Positions 1 to 8,854 of a stretch of DNA of 64,000 nt are shown here, in pieces. The position numbers and the translations under genes were made by a program. The notes beneath the pieces are model-generated. The model was given only the letters and a program-made list of their open reading frames with translations. It was not told the DNA's origin and did no database searches. Positions within the stretch are counted from its first letter, which is position 1; the number at the start of each line of letters is the position of its first letter. The DNA is from Actinomadura sp. NBRC 104425. GTDB lineage: Bacteria; Actinomycetota; Actinomycetes; Streptosporangiales; Streptosporangiaceae. The stretch spans positions 1 to 64,000 of the forward strand of contig NZ_BSTN01000008.1 of assembly GCF_030269545.1 (NCBI RefSeq), read 5' to 3'.

Positions 1-408
1 TTAATCTACCAGATCCGATCGGGCTGTCAATTTCCCGGTCTTTTCCGGTATCCGCCCTTCCGACGCTGCTTTCGCGGCGCCTTCCGGACGGCCGTGCTAT
101 TTCATCAGATCCGGCCCGATTGTCAAATTCGGGCCGCTCCCGGCGGTCCGCCCGCAGGCGTGCACGACGCCCGTAGAAGGATGTTGCCAGGGAGAGATTG
201 ATGATGGTCCCCTTGGGACAGCCGCCGCACCTGGGCGTCTCGCTTCCCCTAGGGCCGAACGAACAAGTTACGTCCTCTGCGCCGTGACGTCAAATCGGCG
301 CCCGCACCGTCCGTGGCATGTCCACACCGCCCCTTCTGGGACAGCCCGCCCTGGCACCGCGGGCATCCGCCCGTCTCACCGACTGCCACCTGCGGCAACA
401 CGCTTCCT
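1..408. other. Intergenic, no gene recognised; two imperfect 28-bp repeats
   Basis: No convincing coding frame is visible. Two related 28-base segments occur at 10-37 and 106-133. Both start CAGATCCG and share an internal TGTCAA. The seven bases before TGTCAA (ATCGGGC and GCCCGAT) are reverse complements of each other. They could be a pair of regulator sites left over from a gene lying to the left of the window, or chance repeats. Nothing else here can be assigned. Confidence 0.4.
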
Positions 409-690
409 TAGGCCGTGTTCGGTGGATCATGGTGGGTCCGGGGCAGTGCGGTGACCAGGGCACCGGACCGGTAGTGACAGAAGAGCTCGGCGCAGCGGGT
501 GGCCGGCATCGCGCCGTCATCTGAGTCGGCCGACACGAGTTCGGCCACGTTGCGGCGTCGGCAGGGCGGCCGCATCGAGACGGGCGGGCGCCCCGCTGAC
601 CGGCGCGTCGGCAGACGGCGGCGGCGATGCCCCAGGCCCGCGACAGACGGCGGACACCCCGGCTGCCGCCCACCTCGGACTCAAGACCGA
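409..690 (-). mobile_element. Degraded 3' remnant of an IS5-family transposase
   Basis: Read on the minus strand this stretch resembles the C-terminal end of an IS5-type transposase: an RRRN-V-AE stretch in one frame, preceded by arginine-rich sequence in others, so the reading frame is broken. It ends in a tip TAGGCCGTGTTCGG on the plus strand (from 411), like the tips at 1930-1943 and 3018-3030. No intact protein can be made. It is the first of several IS5-like pieces packed into the left 3.3 kb. Confidence 0.5.
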
Positions 691-767
691 CCGCAACGAA
701 AGCTTAAGATCCACCGGACACAACCTGGCGGTGTCGTCGAAGTGGCTGTGGGCTGGTCGGTTGATGT

Positions 768-1943
768 GGATCATGTAGGGCGTGGTTCGTCGCCATGAAC
801 TGACCGATGCCGAGTGTGCCATGCCGGAGCCGCTGCTCAAGCAGCGGCTGGGCCGACCGCGGGCTGACGACCGGCGGGTGCCGAACGGGATCGTGTTCAA
901 GTTCCGTTCCGGGGCGGCCTGGCGGGACGTGCCCGAACGCTATGGCTCGTGGCGGTCGCTGCACACCCGCTTCCGCTGGTGGGCGGCCGACGGCACCTTC
1001 ACCCGGATGCTGCAGGCCGCTCACGCACGGGCGGATGCGGCCGGGGACCTCGACTGGCTGGCGGCGGTGAGCTCCACCATCGTGCGCGCCACGCCGCCGG
1101 CACCCGAAAAAAGGGCGCCGGGCGCTCGACCGCTCGCGGGGCGGGCTGACGAGCAAGATCCATCTGGCCTGCGACGGCAGAGGACGCCCACCGGCATTGG
1201 TGGGTGACCGGCGGCAACGTCAATGACTGCACCCGCTTCACCGCGGTGATGGCGGCGATCCGGGTCCCGCGGCTCGGGATTGGGCCGCCCCCGCGTGCGC
1301 CCCGATCACCTGGTCGCGGACAAGCACCGCGACCTTGCCGCTGGGCAGGTGGTGCAGCTCGACGCGGCGGCCAGCGCGTACAGCGCCAGCGCCAGGGAGC
1401 CGCGCGCGTCGTCGGCGGTGAGGACGTGGCGGCCCGTCTTGTAGTCGACGACCACCAGCTCGCAGCCGCGGTCGTCCAGCCGGTCGATGCGGCCCGACAC
1501 CGCGATGCGGTCGGTGCGGGTCGCCACGGTGCGCTCCACCCCCACCGGCTCGTCATCGGGGTCGAGCCGGGCGGTGTAGCGCTCCACCATCTCGCGGGCG
1601 CGCTCGCGGTAGCGGGCGGACTGCTCGGCGTCCCGGAACCCCTCGGTGAGGCTACAGCACCCGGGCCGTCCGCCTGGCTGCGCCGCCGCGGCATCGCCTG
1701 CACCATTCCCGAACGGGCAGACCAGATCCGCAACCGGCTGCGCAAAGGACGCCGCGGCGGCCGCCCACCCGCCTTCGACAAGCAGGTCTACCGGCGGCGC
1801 AACGTCATCGAACGTGTTTCATCCGGCTCAAGCAGTGGCGCGGCATCGCCACCCGCTACTGCAAGACCGCCTGCTCCTACCAGGCCGCCGTCACGTTGGA
1901 CGCCCTGCTGATGTGGCTATGACACTTTGACGACACGGCCTAG
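768..1943 (+). mobile_element. Decayed IS5-family element, transposase split by a foreign insert
   Basis: The transposase begins at GTG 782 (VRRHELTDAEC), the usual N-terminus of actinobacterial IS5 transposases, with conserved GIVFKFRSGAAWRDVPERYG. After a frameshift the [12 protein letters not shown] segment follows from 1201, and then HLVADK ends at 1324. The expected next block, GYSTRAVR, resumes only at about 1650, followed by [20 protein letters not shown] and RRRNVIER in a shifted frame to about 1920. The missing join is filled by a RecB-like gene fragment on the other strand. The right tip is ACACGGCCTA (1933-1942). Several frameshifts make it non-functional. Confidence 0.8.
1325..1649 (-). 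pseudogene. RecB-family PD-(D/E)XK nuclease fragment inside the IS5 transposase
   Basis: On the minus strand one open frame reads [20 protein letters not shown], then SGRIDRLDD and [11 protein letters not shown], followed by [11 protein letters not shown]. The D...VVVDYKTG arrangement is the catalytic motif II/III region of RecB-type (PDDEXK_1) exonuclease domains. After ALAAA the family sequence [13 protein letters not shown] continues in another frame, so a short internal segment has been lost. Only about 105 residues of a much larger gene remain and there is no start. The edges coincide with the interruption of the transposase, so it looks like a captured or inserted host-gene piece. Confidence 0.7.
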
Positions 1944-3016
1944 TTGTGCTGTCCGGGGACGTTGGTGACAGGCGACACGCCCTGGGCGGTTCTTGAACGG
2001 CAAGAGGGCCTTGGTTCCGGTGTGGAATGCGACATTCACACCGAACTGCAGGAGGCCCTCGCGTCCCACCGCAACGCCCCGCTGACCCCGACCGGACGCC
2101 TGCGCCCGGCCCGCTGTGCCGTCGAGGAGAGCCGGCCGCTGCGCCGGGCCGCGGAACACTTCGGCGTCAGTCACACCACCGCCGCCCGCCGGGCGAACCG
2201 ATACCGGCAACTCGGCGAGGCCGGCTCGCACGACCGCACCCGGCCGACCGCATCGCAGCCCCCACCGGACACCGCCGGATCTCAAGGCGCACGTGATCGC
2301 TCTGCGCCGGGCGCATCGCATCGGACCGGCCCGCCCGACCCGCCCGCACCGGCATCACGCCCTCGACCGCACACCGCATCCTGGTGCGACACGGCATGGC
2401 GCCGCCGGCGGCACGCGACCGAACCACCGGCGAACAAGTCCGCCGCTACGACGCTCCCGTCCCGGCGACTGGTCCACATCGACGTTGAGAGACTCGACCG
2501 CACCCCCGACGGCGCCGGGCACAAGGCCCCCCGGGGGCGCCGCGGGCCGCGCCAACCCGCACCGCGGCAGCGGCGGCCACCTCCCCCCGCACACCGCCCC
2601 GGACGGAGCACCCCGCCCGACCCTGCACCGAGATCCCGGCCGATGAGACCGCGGCCACCTGCGCCGCGTTCCTGGTCCGTGCCGCGGCCTGGTTCGCCGC
2701 CCGCGGCATCGCCATCCGGCGTGTGCTGACCGACAACGCCCGGGCCCTGTATTAAGACGACTTGGCGCGCCACCTACACGAAGTTGCGCATCAGCCCCCG
2801 CTGGACCCGCCCTGGCGTCCCCAGACCAACGGCAAGGTCGAACGATTCCACCGCACCCTGCTCGGAGAATGGGCCCACCACCAGCCCTACGCCTCAGAAA
2901 CCCAACGACAAGCCGCATTCGGCGACTGGCTCGACTGGTACAACCACCACCGACCCCACACCGGCATCGCAGGCCGAACCCAGCCGACCGCGTGACCAAC
3001 CTGTCCGAACAGCACA
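1944..3016 (+). mobile_element. IS481-family insertion sequence, inactivated
   Basis: The ends form imperfect inverted repeats: TGTGCTGTCCGGGGACGTTG at 1945 against the complement of the CCTGTCCGAACAGCACA end at 3016. Both sides carry CCTAG (1939-1943 and 3017-3021), a likely 5-base target duplication. Inside, the typical IS481 transposase can be followed in pieces: SHRNAPLTPTGRLR and the helix-turn-helix VSHTTAARRANRYRQLGEAG near 2068-2230, then frameshifted RPHRSPHRTPPDL, HRILVRHGMAPPAARDR and DLVHIDVERLDR segments. The rve integrase end is interrupted by TAA at 2753 and then continues as PPWRPQTNGKVERFHRTLL to 2995. It cannot encode an intact transposase. Confidence 0.85.
2762..2995 (+). 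pseudogene. C-terminal fragment of the IS481 transposase
   Basis: This 77-residue open frame is the end of the integrase-like catalytic core. It contains PPWRPQTNGKVERFHRTLL, which holds the final Glu of the DDE triad, and DWLDWYNHHRPHTGI, both near-invariant in the family. The upstream part of the domain is in the same frame but is cut off by a TAA where homologues have Tyr-Arg-Ser-Asp. It belongs to the decayed IS481 element and is not an independent gene. Confidence 0.8.
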
Positions 3017-3290
3017 CCTAGGCCACGTCCGGTGAGTCTTGGCTTTCAGTTCTTCAGCGCGGGCGGAGGGACAGCCGGGCCGTCCGCCGCGTGCTGCGGG
3101 CCCGTGGGATCGCCGCCGCCGTCCGCCGCGTGCTGCGGGCCCGTGGGATCGCCGCCGCCGTCCGCGAGCGGGCCGAGCGGCCCCGCCGCACACCGGGATG
3201 GCGGCCGCCCCGCCGACACCGCAACGCGGCCGAACGCTGTACCGACCGGCTCGAATGGCGGTGGTGGAGGCACCCACCAGCCGGTGACCG
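3017..3290 (+). mobile_element. Third IS5-like remnant with a 39-bp tandem duplication
   Basis: It starts with an IS5-type tip, TAGGCCACGTCCGGTG (3019 on), abutting the IS481 right end. Inside, a degenerate transposase C-terminus can be read: RAVRRVLRARGIAAAV, then RRHRNAAERCTDRLEWRW, corresponding to the RRRN-ER-NRLKQWR block of the family. The segment coding VRRVLRARGIAAA is repeated exactly in tandem (3082-3120 and 3121-3159), so 13 codons have been duplicated. There is no intact reading frame. Confidence 0.55.
3082..3159 (+). repeat. Perfect 39-bp tandem duplication
   Basis: Two exact head-to-tail 39-base copies lie inside the third IS5-like remnant. The length is a multiple of three and keeps the remnant's frame, so the event is recent relative to the decay of the surrounding sequence. 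It may be slippage between GC-rich runs. Confidence 0.95.
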
Positions 3291-3467
3291 GCCGACCACG
3301 CCAAGGCGGGGGATCCATGGCTCATCTGGGCACTGTTCGCGCCGATCATGGTCTTCTGGCTGGTGCGCAACCTGCCGTTCGGAGATCCCCGCCGTCTGAG
3401 CCGGCGCCCACCGGTCTTCCGGCCGGTTCCCGTCCGCCCGCGCGGCGCCGCCGGGCCCCGGCGTTGA
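3288..3467 (+). pseudogene. Possible membrane-protein fragment with one hydrophobic helix
   Basis: A short frame opened by an in-frame TGA at 3285 and closed by TGA at 3465 contains WLIWALFAPIMVFWLVRNLP, a clear membrane-spanning stretch. It then runs into arginine- and proline-rich sequence. The ending VRNLP is reminiscent of the last helix of small DUF2752-type membrane proteins, but there is no start codon or other domain. It is most likely a scrap of a gene destroyed by the insertions to its left; the family guess is weak. Confidence 0.25.
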
Positions 3468-4461
3468 CCCGCGCCTGTCCGAGGCGGGCATGCCCTGCAT
3501 GCGGGGCCGCCGCGAGCTCCGCTTCCCATGGCAGGCATCGGCCTCACATGCAGCGCTGGACGGCCACAGCGTGCTCCCCGCCGGCGGCAGGCCGACCGGG
3601 CAACCCCCGTAAGCACACGCCGCTCGCGTCCCGCGCATGTGTCTCGCCAGCGGCCCGTCCCGCTGCCCTTTGCCCTCTTCGTGTCACCGGTTAGGCGAAA
3701 TCTTGGGCGCCGGGCATGACCGATTGCCTCTGGCGTTGACGATCCGGGGTGCTGTCACCCGGTCTGGTGACGTCGACGGACCCCTTACAGGGACCCGGCC
3801 GCCCGTGACCAAGCGGACACGACATGAAACCGGCCCGGTGAGCAGCGGGTACGCAGTGTTCCCGGTGTTGGCTGTCGGCAAGGGCGCACACCACGTGTGC
3901 GCCCAGGCGGGCGGGCGACTGCACGGCAAGCCGCTGCCCAACGAGGAGATCCGGTGCTGGTGGTGGTCGTCCAGCCCGCCTCGATCGGCGCACTACCGGT
4001 CGCGGCCGCCCGTGCCGGCTGCTGCCCGGCCCACCATGCGAAGCCCCGGCCGCCGCCCTGTCGGCCTCGTCCTGGTCGACCTGTGCAGCGGCAGCGGGTC
4101 GCCGGGGGGCGCGCCGATGCCCCCTCGGCGCGGCTGCAATAGGTCAGCCGCCCGTGGTCGACCGGATCTGTGTCCTGGTGGCCTGTTAGGCACGCGCCCT
4201 TCCGGCGCCGGGCTGATCTCACAGGTGACGACCACATGCCGGATGGACCTGACGGGCAGCGATGCCGTCGCCTGCGACGAGCCCCCGAAAAGGCAGCGGG
4301 TCCTCACATCGGTCCGGGTGACGGGTGGGCGTCAGGGGTGGCGGCGGGCTGTGACTTCTATCTCGATGCGCATGCGGGGGTGCCTTCTCGCGGCCGAGCG
4401 GATGGCCGTCCGGCAGCGGGCGCCCCACCGGTACGAGGGCCGGTGAGGCGCCGGGCGGTCG
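3468..4461. other. About 1 kb with no recognisable gene
   Basis: Open frames exist on both strands because of the high G+C, but none shows a credible ribosome-binding site, a known motif or third-position bias. The sequence looks like eroded DNA between the insertion-sequence cluster and the first intact gene. I see no terminator, RNA gene or repeat to report. Confidence 0.5.
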
Positions 4462-5844
4462 TCAGGCGGCCGGGGCGGTCTCCGTGGTGCGGGCTTCGCC
4501 GGAATTCTGCGGGGACCTGCGGGTGAGCACGTTGAACACCAGGTTCAGGACGATGGCCGTCAGGCTGCCGAGGGTGATGCCGCTGTTGAGGATGGCGGCG
4601 ACGTCCCGAGGCATGTTCTCGCCGAAGGCGGGGACGGTCGCGGGCAGCAGCGCGACGCCGACGCTGACGGCCACGACGAGGGCGTTGCGTTCGTCGCGCA
4701 GGTCGGCCTTGGCGAGGGTCTGGATGCCGACGACGGCGACCATGCCGAACATGGCGACGGCGGCGCCGCCGAGGACGTCGCTGGGGATGGACGCGACGTA
4801 GGCGGCGGCCTTGGGGAACAGGCCCAGCACCATCATGAGGATTCCGGCGGCGACCACGACGAAGCGGCTGCGGACGCCGGTGAGGCGGATGAGGCCGACG
4901 TTCTGGGCGAAGCAGGTGTAGGGGAAGGCGTTCAGCGCGCCGCCGAGGAAGGTGGACAGGCCGTCGGCGCGCAGGGCGCGGGTGATGTCGTCGTCGGTGA
5001 CGCGGCGGCCGACGATCTCGCCGGTGGCCTTGGCGTCGCCCACGGTCTCCACCACCGTGACCAGCATGACCAGCATCATCGCCACGATGGCGCCGATGTG
5101 GAAGGTGGGGGCGCCGTAGTGGAAGGGGGTGGTGACGCCGAACCAGTCGGAGCGGCCGACCTGGTCGAAGCGGGTGTCGCCGAGCAGGTACGACACGAGG
5201 GTGCCGCCCACCAGGCCGAGCAGGACGGCGATGCTGCTGAGGAACGGGCGGCGCAGCCGGTGCAGGAGCAGGATGAACAGCAGCGTGCCGCCGGCGTAGA
5301 GCAGGTGCTTCCAGCTGCCGAAGTCCTTGGTGACGGTCTTGGCCTCGGCGCCGCCCGCCGCGTCGGTGAGGGCGTTGGGCAGCAGCACGACGCCCATGAC
5401 GGTCAGGACGGTGCCGGTGACCACCGGCGGGAAGAAGCGGACCAGGCGGCCGAGGAGCGGTGCGGCCAGGAAGGTGGCGATTCCGGCGGTGATGGTGCCG
5501 CCGTAGATGGCCAGCAGCGCAGCGGTGCCGTTCTCGGCGCCCTGCCCGATGGCGATCATGGGGGCGACGGCGGTGAACGTCACGCCCTGCACGATGGGCA
5601 GCCGGATGCCGATCCGCCAGAACCCCCAGGACTGGATGATCGTGGCGATGCCGCAGGTGAACAGGTCGGCGTTGATCAGGTAGACGAGCTGTTCGTCGGA
5701 CAGGCCGATCGCGCCCGCGACCAGGATGGGCACCACGACGGCGCCGGCGTAGAACGCCAGGAGGTGCTGGAAGCCGTAGACCGCCAGCCTGGTGACGGGC
5801 AGCACCTCGTCGACCGGGTGCTTGCGGGGTTCGTCTTGGGCCAT
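4462..5844 (-). CDS. NCS2-family nucleobase (xanthine/uracil) permease
   Basis: A 460-residue integral membrane protein, probably a proton-coupled importer of xanthine, uric acid or uracil. It has about 12-14 hydrophobic segments. The family signature QNVGLIRLTGV lies near residue 300, matching the Q-N-x-G-x4-T pattern that sets purine/pyrimidine recognition in UapA/XanQ-type carriers. The start MAQDEPRKH is chosen because homologous sequence begins there and GGAAGG lies 11 bases upstream; a longer frame exists but its N-terminus is not family-like. It stands alone, next to the insertion-sequence cluster. Exact substrate cannot be read from sequence. Confidence 0.88.
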   Translation of the reverse strand: MAQDEPRKHPVDEVLPVTRLAVYGFQHLLAFYAGAVVVPILVAGAIGLSDEQLVYLINADLFTCGIATIIQSWGFWRIGIRLPIVQGVTFTAVAPMIAIGQGAENGTAALLAIYGGTITAGIATFLAAPLLGRLVRFFPPVVTGTVLTVMGVVLLPNALTDAAGGAEAKTVTKDFGSWKHLLYAGGTLLFILLLHRLRRPFLSSIAVLLGLVGGTLVSYLLGDTRFDQVGRSDWFGVTTPFHYGAPTFHIGAIVAMMLVMLVTVVETVGDAKATGEIVGRRVTDDDITRALRADGLSTFLGGALNAFPYTCFAQNVGLIRLTGVRSRFVVVAAGILMMVLGLFPKAAAYVASIPSDVLGGAAVAMFGMVAVVGIQTLAKADLRDERNALVVAVSVGVALLPATVPAFGENMPRDVAAILNSGITLGSLTAIVLNLVFNVLTRRSPQNSGEARTTETAPAA

Positions 5845-6069
5845 GTCCGTTGTGCCTTCCCGAAGGTAGAGCGCCCGCCGCCCCGAGGCACGCCCCCAAG
5901 GCGCGTTCCCGGGCCCCGCTCGGAAGGGGCTTGGAACGATCCGGACCGTGGGCGGTGCCGTCCGCTGTCCGGTGACGTGGAGCCGGTCGGCTGGGGCTGT
6001 CCTGCCTGTACCGTCCGACATCGTAGAGAAAGCCGCCCATGTCCGACGGCGCGGCCCACCCCTGAGGCG

Positions 6070-6560
6070 TCAGGTGACGGGGATGATCCTGGCTTCGGCC
6101 AGGCGCCCGTCCCGGATGTCGAGTTCGCCGATGGTGCCGTGGGGCTGGCGGCGCCGGTCGGTGGGCGAGCCGGGGTTGAAGATGCGGACGCCGTCGCCGG
6201 TCTGGTCCATGGGGATGTGGGAGTGGCCGAAGACGACCAGGTCGGCGTCGGGGAACCAGCGGCGCATGCGGGCCGTGCGGCCCTTGGCCTGGCCGCTGTC
6301 GTGGACCATGGCGACGCGCAGCCCGCCCAGGTCGAGTTCCAGGCGTTCCGGGGCGCCCCAGGCGGCCACGTCGGGGCCGTCGTTGTTGCCCAGGACGGCG
6401 TGGACGGGCGCGTAGGCGGACAGTTCGTCGAGGACGTCGGCCGTGCAGACGTCGCCGCGTGCAGGATCACGTCGGCGCGGCGCAGGTGCTCGGCGACCCG
6501 GGGCGGGCAGGAGCGCCAGCGCCGCGGCGCGTGCGTGTCGGAGACGACCACGACCCTCAC
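6070..6560 (-). pseudogene. YfcE/MJ0936-type metallophosphoesterase, frameshifted
   Basis: A small calcineurin-like phosphodiesterase of about 163 residues if the frame is repaired. It starts at GTG 6560, four bases after the P450 stop, so it is translationally coupled. Motif I VVVSDTHAPRR is in the first frame, running to RADVILHA. The family then expects GDVCTADVLDEL, which is present one frame over, followed by VLGNNDG, MVHDS, VFGHSHIP and FNPGSPTDRR. A single missing C near 6451-6458 explains the break. All metal-ligand motifs survive on the two sides, so this is either a very recent pseudogene or a sequencing error. Confidence 0.8.
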
Positions 6561-6564
6561 GGTG

Positions 6565-7767
6565 TCATTGTCGCAGCGGGTGGACGCGCACCGGCAGGGA
6601 CTCCCAGGCGCGCAGGGTGTTGTTGAGGTGCCGCCGGGGCGCCCCCAGGGGTTCGATGCGTTCGACGCGACGGGCCAGGGCGGTGAGCAGGGCTTCGGCC
6701 TCCAGGCGCGCGACGTGCTGGCCGACGCACTGGTGGATGCCCATGCCGAAGCCCACATGGCCGGACGGGTCGCGGGACAGGTCGAAAACGTCGGGATCGC
6801 GCCAGCGGCGGGGGTCGCGGTTGGCGGCGCCCAGGAACATGAGCACCTTGCTGCCGTCCGGTATGCGGTGGCCGGCGATGGCGAGGTCGCGTGCGGCGGT
6901 CCGGAAGAACGTCTGCACGGGCGACTGCCAGCGCACCGCCTCGTCGAAGGCGACGCGTGCGAGCGCGGGGTCGTCGCGGAGGCGCCGCCACTGGTCGGGG
7001 TGGGCGGCGAACGCGTGCAGCACCGCGGCGAGGCCGTGCACGGTGGTGTCCACCCCGGCGGTCAGCAGGGAGCGGACGACGAGCGGGGCCTGGTCGTGGG
7101 TGATGTCTCCGCGGTCGGCCGCCGCCCAGATCTGCGCGCCGAATCCCCCTGCGGCAAGCCGTTCGCGGCGGCACTGCTCCCCCACCCAGCGGGCGAGTTC
7201 CGGCACGCGCGGCTCGCCCTTCTTCACCAGGGCGTTGGGCGGGCCGAAGGCGTTGAAGGCGTGGTCGCCGTACGGGAGGAGGTTGTCGCGGCCTTCCTTG
7301 GGCAGGCCCACGGCGTCGGGGAACACGCGCAGGGGGAACGCCTGGGCGAGGCGGGTGGCGGCGTCGAACTCGTCGCCGTCCGCGAGCACCTCGTCCACGA
7401 GTTTCTCGGCGTCGGCGAACCAGGCCTCCCGCAGGCGCCGCAGTGCGCGCGGGCCGAGGATCTTCGCCAGTACGGCGCGGGGGGCGTCGTGGCGGGGCGG
7501 GTCGGCCTCCAGGAGGAGGCTCGGGGGGCGCCAGGGCTTCTCGTAGCGGAAGTTGCTCAGGCCCACCCCGGCCCCCGATTGCAGGGACTGCCAGTCGGTC
7601 AGGGCGGCGTGCACGTGTTCGTAGCGCGCCAGGGCGTAGACGTCGTAACGGGTCAGGTGCACGACGGGCCCGGCGTTCCGTAGGGCGGCGTGCAGGGGGA
7701 AGGGGTCGTCCAGGACGTCGGGGGCGAACGGGTCGGCGTCGCTGGAGGGCAGGGCGGCGGTGGTCAT
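6565..7767 (-). CDS. Cytochrome P450
   Basis: A soluble bacterial P450 of 400 residues. The oxygen-binding I-helix is LLTAGVDTTVHG, the ExxR pair is EAVR, and the heme-thiolate loop is GFGMGIHQCVGQHVARLE with the proximal Cys. It follows the PDR-type reductase gene by 17 bases with GGAGG before ATG, so the two are co-expressed and the reductase is the obvious electron donor. An IclR regulator lies upstream. IclR-controlled P450s of this kind, such as CYP199, often demethylate or hydroxylate substituted aromatic acids; applying that here is inference. Confidence 0.93.
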   Translation of the reverse strand: MTTAALPSSDADPFAPDVLDDPFPLHAALRNAGPVVHLTRYDVYALARYEHVHAALTDWQSLQSGAGVGLSNFRYEKPWRPPSLLLEADPPRHDAPRAVLAKILGPRALRRLREAWFADAEKLVDEVLADGDEFDAATRLAQAFPLRVFPDAVGLPKEGRDNLLPYGDHAFNAFGPPNALVKKGEPRVPELARWVGEQCRRERLAAGGFGAQIWAAADRGDITHDQAPLVVRSLLTAGVDTTVHGLAAVLHAFAAHPDQWRRLRDDPALARVAFDEAVRWQSPVQTFFRTAARDLAIAGHRIPDGSKVLMFLGAANRDPRRWRDPDVFDLSRDPSGHVGFGMGIHQCVGQHVARLEAEALLTALARRVERIEPLGAPRRHLNNTLRAWESLPVRVHPLRQ

Positions 7768-7784
7768 GGGGGGTTCCTCCGGGG

Positions 7785-8774
7785 TCACAGGTCGAGGACG
7801 AGGCGTTCGGAGCGGGCGCGGGACACGCAGATGAACATGCAGTCGCCCGCGGCGCGCTCGTCGTCGTCGAGGATCGAGTCGCGGTGGTCGGGGACGCCGT
7901 CGAGCACGCCGGTCTCGCACGTGCCGCACAGCCCCTGCCGGCATGACGACAGGACGTTGACACCCGCGGCGCTGACGGCTTGCAGCACCGACTGTCCGGG
8001 GGCGACCGGCAGCGACACGCCCGAGCGGCGCAGCTCCACCTGGAAGGGCTCGTCGCGGGCGGCTCCGGTGTCGCGGGGGACGAACCGCTCGGTGCGCAGC
8101 AGGCCGGGCGGCCAGGCGGCGCAGCGGCGTTCGACGGCGTCGAGCAGCGGGGCGGGGCCGCAGCAGTAGACCTTGGTGTCGGCCCTGGCCTCGGCGGGCA
8201 GCCAGGCGGGCAGGTCGAGCAGGCCGTGCTCGTCCTGCGGTACGACGGCGACCCGGTCGCCGTAGGGCGCGAGCTCCTCGAGGAAGGCCATGGTGGCGCG
8301 GGACCGGCCGCCGTACAGCAGCCGCCAGTCGGCGCCGAGCATGTCGGCCTGGCGGATCATCGGCAGCAGGGGGGTGATGCCGATCCCGCCGGCGATGAAC
8401 AGGTAGCGGTCGGAGGGCACGAGCCGGAAGTTGTTGCGCGGGCCGCCGATGGCGACGGTGCCGCCCACCTCCAGCACGTCGTGGATGTAGGCCGAGCCGC
8501 CGCGCCCGGCGGGTTCGCGCAGCACGCCGATGCGGTAGGCGTGGGCGTCCCAGCGGTCGCCGCACAGGGAGTACTGGCGGGTCAGGCCGCCGGGCAGCAC
8601 CAGGTCGATATGGGAGCCGGGCGTCCAGTCGGGCAGGCGGCGCCCGTCGGGCGCGGTCAGCGTCAACGCGACGACGCCGTCGGCCACGGGGGTCTTGGCG
8701 GCCACGCGCAACCGCATCGCGGCGGGGCCGGGCGGGACGGGCTCGGTTCCGGGGGCGGGCAGGTCTGTCGCCAT
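7785..8774 (-). CDS. Phthalate-dioxygenase-reductase-type flavo-iron-sulfur reductase
   Basis: A 329-residue electron-transfer protein carrying electrons from NAD(P)H through FMN to a C-terminal plant-type [2Fe-2S] ferredoxin domain. Seen in order: FMN-binding RQYSL (about residue 70), nucleotide-binding GGIGITP (about 130), YCCGP (about 208), then CRQGLCGTC plus a later Cys in the ferredoxin domain (residues 265 on). This is the VanB/PDR architecture, normally paired with Rieske oxygenases; here the partner is the P450 17 bases downstream. CYP116B enzymes carry the same module as a C-terminal fusion, so this looks like a split version. A close paralogue lies at 52.3 kb. Confidence 0.92.
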   Translation of the reverse strand: MATDLPAPGTEPVPPGPAAMRLRVAAKTPVADGVVALTLTAPDGRRLPDWTPGSHIDLVLPGGLTRQYSLCGDRWDAHAYRIGVLREPAGRGGSAYIHDVLEVGGTVAIGGPRNNFRLVPSDRYLFIAGGIGITPLLPMIRQADMLGADWRLLYGGRSRATMAFLEELAPYGDRVAVVPQDEHGLLDLPAWLPAEARADTKVYCCGPAPLLDAVERRCAAWPPGLLRTERFVPRDTGAARDEPFQVELRRSGVSLPVAPGQSVLQAVSAAGVNVLSSCRQGLCGTCETGVLDGVPDHRDSILDDDERAAGDCMFICVSRARSERLVLDL

Positions 8775-8854
8775 GGGTCCTCCTCGTCGACCAGGGGCAG
8801 GGGCACCAGGGGCAGACCGAGCATGATTCGGATGTGGTGCGCGTCACCAGAGCC

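Noticed and set aside
3468-4461. Several 80-270 codon frames on both strands
   Set aside because: No RBS, no motif and competing frames of equal length; treated as non-coding.
1-4461. Genomic or defence island suggested by the insertion-sequence cluster
   Set aside because: Only decayed transposases and one nuclease fragment are present; no intact cargo, integrase, tRNA or attachment site is visible.
5098-7683. Very long plus-strand open frame (861 codons) opposite the permease, phosphoesterase and P450
   Set aside because: It covers several real minus-strand genes with clear family motifs; its translation is Gly/Val/Ala/Glu-rich without any motif. It is a high-GC antisense shadow.
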